Assembly (NCBI RefSeq): GCF_024323335.1
Contig: NC_066581.1
Coordinates: forward strand, 32,546,699 to 32,610,698
Reading direction: 5' to 3'
From: Lathyrus oleraceus
Taxonomy: Eukaryota > Streptophyta > Magnoliopsida > Fabales > Fabaceae
Length of the DNA: 64,000 nucleotides
Under the pieces are notes generated by a model, which worked only from the letters and a program-made list of their open reading frames with translations, was not told where the DNA came from and searched no databases. Positions 57,814 through 64,000 of this stretch are shown piece by piece. Position numbers and translations under genes: made by a program. Numbering within the stretch: the first letter of the stretch is position 1; the number at the start of each line of letters is the position of its first letter.

Positions 57814-58827
57814 GTATGCAATTATCAGTAGTTTCATCCAACCTAGTTGAGAACAGATGCTTTCATCTGATATACTTTCATCATCAACATCATTTTTATC
57901 TTTCAAATGTGTAGGATCAGGAGTCCTTTCACTCTTCATCTCAATCCTCTCCACATTGTTCTTGGCACACATAGCCCCTTGTGGCCCAGTTCCAATAAAG
58001 CTCTCTCCAATATCAGTCTGCATATAACTAGTCACATGTCCACCTATTTGATCTAACCTCTCAGCCATTTGGGCCATCATGACCTTTTCTTCCTTGAGAG
58101 TGAGGTTAAGTCTGAGCTTCTGGTGTGACATCCTTGTCTGACATTTCCCACAGACTTGGCTTTCATTACTCTTGAGGGTTCTTCTAGCAGCTGTACTTAT
58201 CTTCATCCCTTCCTTTTTGTCATAGGTACACTTTGAGGAATGATCCAATTGAGAGATCCACATGTAACAATTGTCTTTGGTCCTGATTCCTTTCATAATC
58301 ACTTCACTGTCTTTGTTACTAATCAGACAATCAGTTTCAATGAAGTTGCCGCTCAGGCCTTGATCACAAAGTTGATTGATGCTTATTAGATTTGCAGTCA
58401 AGCCCTTAACCAGCAGGATATTGTCAAGTTTAGGTACTCCAGGACAATCAAGCTTGCCTATCCCCTTTATTTCACCCTTTGCTCCATCACCAAAGGTTAC
58501 ATGGCTTATGATATGAGGGTGAAGATCATTTATCAGGTCTATGTTTCCAGTCATGTGTCTAGAACATCCACTATCAAGATACCACTCTTCTTTGGCTAAG
58601 ATTCTAAAGGGAGTGTGAGCTATTAGACTTGCAACATTAGTCTTAGGGACCCATTGCTTATTGTTGATAGGCATGTGCTGTTGATAGTGAGTCTGTTGAT
58701 GAACAAGGATAGGGTAACCATATAGCTTATAGCAGAAGGGCTTTAGGTGACCAAATTTCCCACAGTAATGGCATCTCCATCTTTGGTGTTTCCTTTTCTG
58801 TTGTCTTCTTCTCTGATGTTGTGACAT
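57814..58827 (-). pseudogene. SIRE gag end, protease and fused RNase H start
   Basis: On the minus strand from 58827: the zinc knuckle CHYCGKFGHLKPFC, then the aspartic protease with an intact motif (WYLDSGCSRHMTG) and LISINQLCDQGLSGNFIETD. The pre-integrase region follows (VCGKCQTRMSHQKL, part of the integrase zinc finger). Next come segments found around the integrase C-terminus (MMAQMAERLDQIGGHVTSYM) and then the first half of RNase H (SQLGWMKLLIIAYN). The integrase core and the reverse transcriptase are missing between MSHQKL and the RNase H, while the frame stays open. The ORF then runs into the Ogre-B LTR, where it stops; that end is not part of the gene. Confidence 0.82.
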
Positions 58828-60331
58828 CTCAGGACTGCTCTTACTATTCCTGCATTTAGGTTTGGCTTGAGGTTTGTAACTAGTGTAACTTCTATCAGCC
58901 TTGGATTTATTATATCCTATTCCAGATTTGTCTCCTGTGATATATCCTATTTAACATCCTTACATACTTGGTCATCTCTTCTAGTTTTGAGTTCAAGAAC
59001 AAAGCTTCTGTTTTTAACTTTGAGATGGTTTCCACATGTTCAGCCTTTTCATTCTCCAGCTGTAATATCTTCTGGCTTTCAACTTGTTGACTTTCATCTA
59101 GCTTGACCTTCAGAGCCACTGCTTCTGTTTTTAATTTGGAGATGGTTTCCAATTGTTCTACCTTCTCATTCTCAAGTTGAGTTATCCCCTTCTTCTGGTT
59201 TTCAACCTGTTTGCACAACTCTACACTTTTATGGCACAACTTTCTGTAGGTAGAGGCCAACTCTTCAAAGGTTACTTCTTCATCACTTGAGTCTTCATCA
59301 GAACCCCATTTTCCTGTCAATGCAGTCACCAGATTTGCAACCTCCTCTATATCACTCTTATCAGACCAGGTGGCAACAAGACTCATCCTCTGCTTCTTGA
59401 GATAGGTTCCACATTCAGTTCTAATGTTTCCATACCCATCACATTCATAGCACTTTACTTCTTTTCCTTCTTTGGGCTTTTCATCTGACCTTGCTCTTCT
59501 TCCATTGCTGATGTCAGATGAGATGTTCTTGACATTTGCCTTGGATCGTACATCCATCTTTTTTAACAATCTGTTGAACTGTCTCCCCAGCATTGCGACT
59601 TCATTGGCCAAATCTTCATCAACATCCTGACTATTTTCCTCTTCTGTGTTTGATATGAAGGCAATGCTTTTGGTTTTCTTCTCAGAACCATCATTCAATC
59701 CCATTTCAAAGGTTTAGAGAGAACCAACCAGCTCATCAACTCTCATGTTGGAGATGTCTTGAGATTCTTCTATGGCAGTCACTTTCATAGCAAATCTCTT
59801 AGGTAGAGACCTGAGTATTTTTCTTACCAATTTTTCATCTGACATCTTTTCTCCCAGGGCTCCTGAGGCATTAGCTAATTCAAGGATACTCATATGAAAT
59901 TCATGGATATTCTCATCTTCTTTCATCCTCAAATTTTCAAACTTGGAGGAGAGCAGCTGTAGTCTAGACATCTTTACTCTAGATGTGCCTTCATGAGTGG
60001 TCTTGAGGATGTTCCAAGCATCTTTAGCGACTTCACAGTTATTTACCAACCTGAAAATATTCTTGTCAACACCATTGAAGACGACATTCAATGCTTTGGA
60101 GTTCCCAAGGGCTAAGTCATCCTCCTCCTTGGACCATTGTTCTTCAGGCTTCTTCTAAGTAGTGGCTTCTCCATCTTTAGTAATTACAGGATGCACCCAG
60201 CCTGTTAACACATCCTTCCAAGCCTTGTTATCAAGAGATTTTAGAAAGGCTACCATTCGAGGTTTCCAATAGTCATAGTTAGAACCATCCAATATTGGTG
60301 GCCTGTGAATAGATCCTCCATCTCTCTCCAT
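58828..60331 (-). pseudogene. SIRE gag (two stops, one frameshift)
   Basis: ATG at 60331 (MERDGGSIHRPPILDGSNYD, then YWKPRMVAFL) is the standard SIRE gag start, 50 bp after the PBS. The UBN2-type gag domain follows (DAWNILKTTHEGTSRVKMSR, LRSLPKRFAMKVTAIEES). Then come a basic linker, a CCxC-type knuckle (CYECDGYGNIRTEC) and a long heptad coiled-coil (LENEKAEHVETISKLKTEA). Breaks: TAG at 60155-60157, TAA at 59714-59716 (probably from CAA), and a frameshift near 58948 after VRMLN, beyond which ITGDKSGIGYNKSKADRSYT reads in the protease frame. It could not make a full gag. Confidence 0.85.
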
Positions 60332-60381
60332 TATACCAGAAAGTATTGTCCCTAGATCTCACCCAGAACCAAAGCAGGATG

Positions 60382-60396
60382 CCTGCTCTGATACCA
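60382..60396 (-). promoter_or_regulatory. primer binding site of SIRE (initiator Met tRNA)
   Basis: TGGTATCAGAGCAGG on the minus strand, two bases after the LTR end. Confidence 0.92.
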
Positions 60397-60398
60397 AT

Positions 60399-61616
60399 TG
60401 AAATTCTGGTATCAGATATGAGATGTCGAAGGTAATGTCACGACACTAATATCTGAGTTACACACACAGAAGAAAGATACAGAATGATAATGCAAAAGAC
60501 ACAAGCAATTGTTAACCCAATTCGGTGCAACTCACCTACGTCTGGGGGCTACCAAGCCAGGAAGGAAATTCACTAAAATAGAATCACTTCAAAGACTCTC
60601 CGTACACTTCAACAAGTTATAGTCTTTATCACCTAATCTCTACCCGTGCAATTTCTACCTAAGCACTCTTAGATATGAGAACCCACTCACTTCCCTACAA
60701 TCACACCTGTGATCTTAAACAACAATCCCTTGAGAAAAGAAAACACTTTTCAGTAACACACTCTTGATTTTACTTCACAGTTTCAATCAAGAAGACACAC
60801 TCTTGATCTTGCTTCACAGCTTTGATCAAGAAGACACACACTTGATCTTACTTCACAACTTTGATCAAGTAGACACACTCTCTTGCTTAACAGCTTTAGA
60901 GTGACAAATTACAACCACAAATCAGTCCAATTCAATCATCAAAAGATGACTTGAATGGCTTACAAGTGTTACGACTAAACATACAAAAACCCTAGCTCTC
61001 TCTCTATATTTCGCTCGGTATTGGTTGTGTTATCAAACAGGTTTTCTAAGTCTCTTTTTATAGAAGCTTTCAGCTGGGCTTGGACATCTTGAAAACCCTA
61101 AACCTATTTTCCAATCAAATCTTCTTATGGCAGCTGGTTAGATCTCCTTGGAAAATAAGTAAATTAGGTTGTAATCCATGATTGAATGCGCCTGCAAATC
61201 AGAACTTCAATCATACATAGATTGCCATTAATTGTGCAATCACAAAACACCAGACATTCACACTGAATGTTCTGTGTACAAGATGTCATGACATCGGGTC
61301 TGACATCCTGGAAAAATCCTGTATAATTCCATAATTCCTTTTATAACTTCCAACAGGTACAACCATATCAAATGCCATGACCTTGTGTATGACATCTTGA
61401 AACAATCCTGCATGAACATGTCTTTCATTTAAGCTTCAACAGGTACACATATATCAGATGCCATGACCTTGTGTATGACATTCTGAAACAATCTTGCTTG
61501 AACATGTTCTTGAACTTCAGTAGGTACATAGGATATCCCATGTTAAGACATCACACATAACATCTTGTGAACACTCTTTGTTTTACCAAAATTGCTGCCA
61601 ACACTAAGAATCAACA
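60399..61616 (-). repeat. 5' LTR of SIRE (1218 bp)
   Basis: Partner of 34230-35446. On the minus strand it runs from TGTTGATTCTTAGTG (61616) to CCAGAATTTCA (60399). A TATA-like TATAAAAAG lies at 61054-61062 on the minus strand. Most differences from the other LTR are single substitutions of the transition type. Confidence 0.92.
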
Positions 61617-61621
61617 CCGTT
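61617..61621. repeat. right target duplication of SIRE (CCGTT)
   Basis: Exact copy of 34225-34229. With one copy removed, Ogre-A gag reads CYPLKTKVQDLVRSG without interruption. Confidence 0.9.
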
Positions 61622-62234
61622 GAAGACCAAGGTTCAAGACCTTGTTAGAAGCGGTATATTGTTTTTCGAGGACGTAGGTCCTAACGTGAAGAAGAACCCA
61701 TTGCCCGAGCATGGGAAATCTACTGTTAATATGGTTTAGGGTTTCCCTTGTAAGTACAAGGTCAGATATGTCATCCATATCTGGCAATCTTTGGTCGAGA
61801 TGCACAGACTGTTATGTGGATACAGTCACTATGAGCATGACCATGACAGTTGCCGTGTGTGCACTGTCAATGAGAGAGGTTGTCGTCAAGTCAGAAAAGA
61901 CATCCAAGAAATGCTGGATCAGGGTGTAATAGAGATACTTCAGAATCGTGATGAGGATGATGAAGTAAATGTGATATCCCCTGTCTTCAGGATACCTGAG
62001 CCTGTCGTCGTCCGATACGATGGCAACAAGCAAGAGGCCTCTCCCTCTCTCATAATTAAGCCAGCCGGCCCTGTGCCATACTATTCTGACAAAGTTGTTC
62101 CCTATCGTTACAATGTTGTGGCATTGGAAGATGGGAAGGAGGTGCCCCTACCCTTTACTTCTGTTGTAAATATTGCTGATGTCAGTGGTTTGACCCGTAG
62201 TGGTCGTGTTTTCTCGGCGCCGCCGAAATCCTGA
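61622..62234 (+). pseudogene. Ogre-A gag, second part (broken)
   Basis: It continues gag after the SIRE insertion: KTKVQDLVRSGILFFEDVGP, then KKNPLPEHGKSTVNMV and a TAG at 61737-61739. The frame then continues through MHRLLCGYSHYEHDHDSCRV, CTVNERGCRQVRKDIQEMLD and SGRVFSAPPKS to TGA at 62232-62234. The Cys/His-rich block (C-x3-H..H-x-H..C-x2-C..C) is a feature of Ogre gag. Directly after the TGA the frame continues with the linker that should come after protease, so protease has been deleted at this point. Confidence 0.82.
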
Positions 62235-62437
62235 GCTGGCATAGGGTATTCTTCAGGCATTTTCAACAAGCATGGGCTGTTTCAGAGTGGTGGTTTCATC
62301 CACACGGTCGAAGACCAGGAAGCTGCTGCTATTATGGAAGATGATGCAAAGGAAGATTCTGGCAACTTTGTCATCCCTAGAGGGGTCTGCAATAATTGGG
62401 TCGTTGTTGATGTTCCAACAGTTGTCCATAAGTCCAT
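62235..62437 (+). pseudogene. Ogre-A linker exon between lost protease and intron
   Basis: AGIGYSSGIFNKHGLFQSGG, then FIHTVEDQEAAAIMEDD and FVIPRGVCNNWVVVDVPTVV. The frame is the same as gag. It ends at CCAT|GTAATG, the intron 5' splice site. It aligns with Ogre-B 50315-50563. No D-T/S-G protease motif is present anywhere between gag and reverse transcriptase. Confidence 0.75.
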
Positions 62438-62703
62438 GTAATGTTCATTTTTGTTTAAAAACCCTTCTCCCATGCCAAAAGGAGAAGTGATGACATTGTT
62501 GGCCCATAAATACAATGATATTCATTCAATAAATTCATGTTAAATGTTTGTTTTTCCAAATTATTTTCACTTTTTGCTTTTTGCATGAAATTGGTGATCA
62601 CAAAAAACCCTAAAAAAGGAAATAAAATCCATCTTTTCATCTGCATAATGATTTTCCTTGTTTGAATTCTAAAATCTCTTTTATATCCAAAATCATTATG
62701 TAG
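62438..62703 (+). other. Ogre intron (266 bp)
   Basis: GTAATG at the 5' end, CATTATGTAG at the 3' end, A/T-rich inside with a pyrimidine-rich stretch before the AG. Splicing joins CC-AT to G-TTG and keeps the frame open (HKSMLIKPIEHNDP). An intron between protease and reverse transcriptase is a known special feature of Ogre elements. Unspliced RNA has a stop just after the 5' site (TAA in frame). Confidence 0.8.
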
Positions 62704-63060
62704 GTTGATCAAACCCATTGAACATAATGATCCAACATCATCTCCCAACTTTGAGTTCCCTGTATTTGAGACCGAAGAAGATGATGTTGAAGAGATTCCT
62801 GACGAGATTACCCGTCTGCTTGAGCACGAAGAGAAGATCATTCAACCACATCTTGAGAATCTGGAAACAGTCAACTTGGGGTCTGAAGATTGTGTTCGTG
62901 AGGTGAAGATTGGGGAACTCCTGGAAGAATCCGTGAAGAAGGGGTTGATTCAGTTGCTACGAGAATATGTCGACGTCTTTGCCTGGTCATATGAAGACAT
63001 GCCTAGTCTGGATACTGATATCATGCAACATTTCTTGCCATCGAAGCCTGAGTGTATGCT
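62704..63060 (+). pseudogene. Ogre-A exon before reverse transcriptase
   Basis: LIKPIEHNDPTSSPNFEFPV, then ETEEDDVEEIPDEITRLLEH, VKIGELLEESVKKGLIQLLR and EYVDVFAWSYEDMPSLDTDI: the segment leading into the reverse transcriptase of gypsy elements. A one-base deletion near 63057 (GAGTGTATGCT|GTAAAG) puts the reverse transcriptase in another frame and creates a TAA at 63062-63064. Confidence 0.82.
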
Positions 63061-64000
63061 GTAAAGCAGAAGCTCAAAAGAACTCATCCTGACATGGCAG
63101 TGAAGATTAAAGAAGAAGTTCAGAAGCAAATTGATGTGGGGTTTTTGGTGACTTCTACATATCCTCAATGGGTGGCCAATATTGTGCTCGTGCCTAAGAA
63201 AGATGGAAAAGTCCGAATGTGTGTGGACTATAGAGACTTGAATAAAGCTAGTCCGAAAGATGATTTTCCTCTACCACATATTGATATGTTGGTAGATAAT
63301 ACAGCTAAATTCAATGTCTTCTCATTTATGGACGGATTTTCCGGATATAATCAGATCAAAATGGCACCCGAGGATATGGAGAAGACAAATTTCATTACAC
63401 CTTGGGGAACATTCTGTTATCGAGTGATGCCCTTCAATTTGAAGAATACCGGAGCCACGTATCAACGTGCTATGACTACCTTGTTTCATGATATGATGCA
63501 CAAGGAGATCGAGGTATATGTTGATGATATGATTGCAAAGTCAAGAACGGAAGTTGAACATGTTGAGCACTTGTTGGAGCTTTTTCAGCGTTTGAGGAAG
63601 TACAAACTCCGCCTGAACCCGAACAAGTGTACATTTGGAGTCCGTTCCGGCAAGTTATTGAGCTTTATTGTCAGCGAAAGAGGTATTGAAGTTGATCCTG
63701 CCAAGGTCAAAGCAATACAAGAGATGCTTGCGCCCAAAACTGAGAAGCAAGTCCGAGGTTTTCTTGGCCGCTTGAATTATATTTCCAGATTTATATCTCA
63801 CATGAATGCCACATGTGCGCTTATATTCAAGCTCCTCCGGAAAGATCAGTGTCATTATTGGACCGAGGATTGCCAGAAGGCCTTTGACAGTATTAAAGAG
63901 TATCTGTCCGAGCCTCCGATTCTGTCTCCGCCTGTGGAAGGGAGACCCTTGATTATGTACCTGACTGTTCTTGAAGACTCTATGGGTTGTGTCTTAGGTC
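63061..64000 (+). CDS. Ogre-A reverse transcriptase, open to the window end
   Basis: This copies the element's RNA into DNA. The frame is open from VKQKLKRTHPDMAVK at 63061 through 313 codons without a stop and leaves the window, so it has no start or stop of its own here. Motifs: PKKDGKVRMCVDYRDLNKAS (residues 45-64), the first catalytic aspartate D91 (FSFMDGFSGYNQIK), ITPWGTFCYRVMPF, and the active-site YVDD at 153-156. LRLNPNKCTFGV, GFLGRLNYISRFI and the connection to RNase H (LSEPPILSPPVEGRPLIMYL) follow. One conserved position is changed (MPFNLKN, where MPFGLKN is usual). It lies one base out of frame with the preceding exon. Confidence 0.92.

Larger units (their letters stand above)
34230..61616 (-). 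mobile_element. SIRE/Maximus-type Ty1/copia element with nested Ogre-B
   Basis: A complete-ended minus-strand copia element: 5' LTR 60399-61616, PBS 60382-60396, gag, protease, RNase H, an env-like ORF, polypurine tract and 3' LTR 34230-35446. The 5-bp duplication CCGTT flanks it. It measures 27.4 kb, of which 19.3 kb is the nested Ogre-B, so the element proper is about 8.1 kb. It lacks the integrase core and most of reverse transcriptase. By eye its LTRs differ at about 40 of 1217 positions. Confidence 0.9.
29236..64000 (+). mobile_element. Ogre-A: Ty3/gypsy Ogre element, interrupted by SIRE
   Basis: An Ogre on the plus strand: LTR 3' end (29236-30022), PBS, leader, ORF1 (30949-32400), gag (32732-34229, resumed at 61622), intron (62438-62703) and reverse transcriptase (63061 to the window end). 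The SIRE element 34230-61616 splits gag, with a CCGTT duplication. The 5' end is truncated, because the LTR starts only at its last 0.8 kb against Copia-2. Protease is deleted. RNase H, integrase and the 3' LTR would lie beyond the window. Confidence 0.9.

Overview
This window looks like intergenic repeat-rich DNA from a large plant genome. The most likely source is a legume of the pea/vetch/lentil tribe (Fabeae). The reason is that most of it is made of giant Ty3/gypsy elements of the Tat/Ogre type, which are very abundant in that tribe. They show LTRs up to 5.9 kb, an arginine-tRNA-type primer binding site (TGGCGACTCTGCTGGGGA), an extra ORF before gag, an intron before reverse transcriptase, and long repeat-rich 3' tails. 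I found no cellular protein gene, rRNA, tRNA gene or CRISPR array. The species call is inference.

Layout. (1) 1-18655 is a stack of Ogre pieces. A plus-strand LTR (LTR-D, 1-4174) sits inside the pol gene of Ogre-C (4175-11498: RNase H, integrase, 3' tail, 2.7-kb LTR). Ogre-C in turn sits inside the LTR of Ogre-E (11499-15905). Ogre-E abuts an inverted LTR and 3' tail of Ogre-F (15906-18655, minus). (2) 18656-19687 is the end of a CACTA (En/Spm) DNA transposon, minus strand. (3) 19688-24589 is a probable large LTR on the minus strand (LTR-G), carrying a 1165-bp hAT-type element with a perfect 8-bp target duplication. (4) 24590-29235 is copia material: a reverse transcriptase/RNase H scrap, then a 5' LTR, PBS, leader and gag-protease of a second copia element, cut off at 29235. 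(5) 29236 to the window end is Ogre-A (plus): LTR end, PBS, leader, ORF1, gag, intron and reverse transcriptase.

Inside the gag of Ogre-A is a complete-ended minus-strand Ty1/copia element of the SIRE/Maximus type (34230-61616; target duplication CCGTT; LTRs about 3-4% different by eye). Inside the RNase H of that SIRE element is a complete-ended minus-strand Ogre, Ogre-B (38545-57808; target duplication ACATT; 5.9-kb LTRs almost identical). Removing each inserted element restores the reading frame of its host, so the order of insertion is Ogre-A, then SIRE, then Ogre-B.

Function. Almost every reading frame is broken by stops, shifts or deletions. Ogre-B is the youngest insertion, yet it lacks ORF1, most of gag, protease, reverse transcriptase, RNase H and the integrase core, so it must have been copied by proteins supplied from elsewhere. 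The most interesting unexplained structure is a set of sequences in the 3' tails of Ogre-B, Ogre-C and Ogre-F that are complementary to the element's own primer binding site. A short copy of that site also occurs in the U5 part of every Ogre LTR seen here. Sequence comparisons were made by eye without alignment software.
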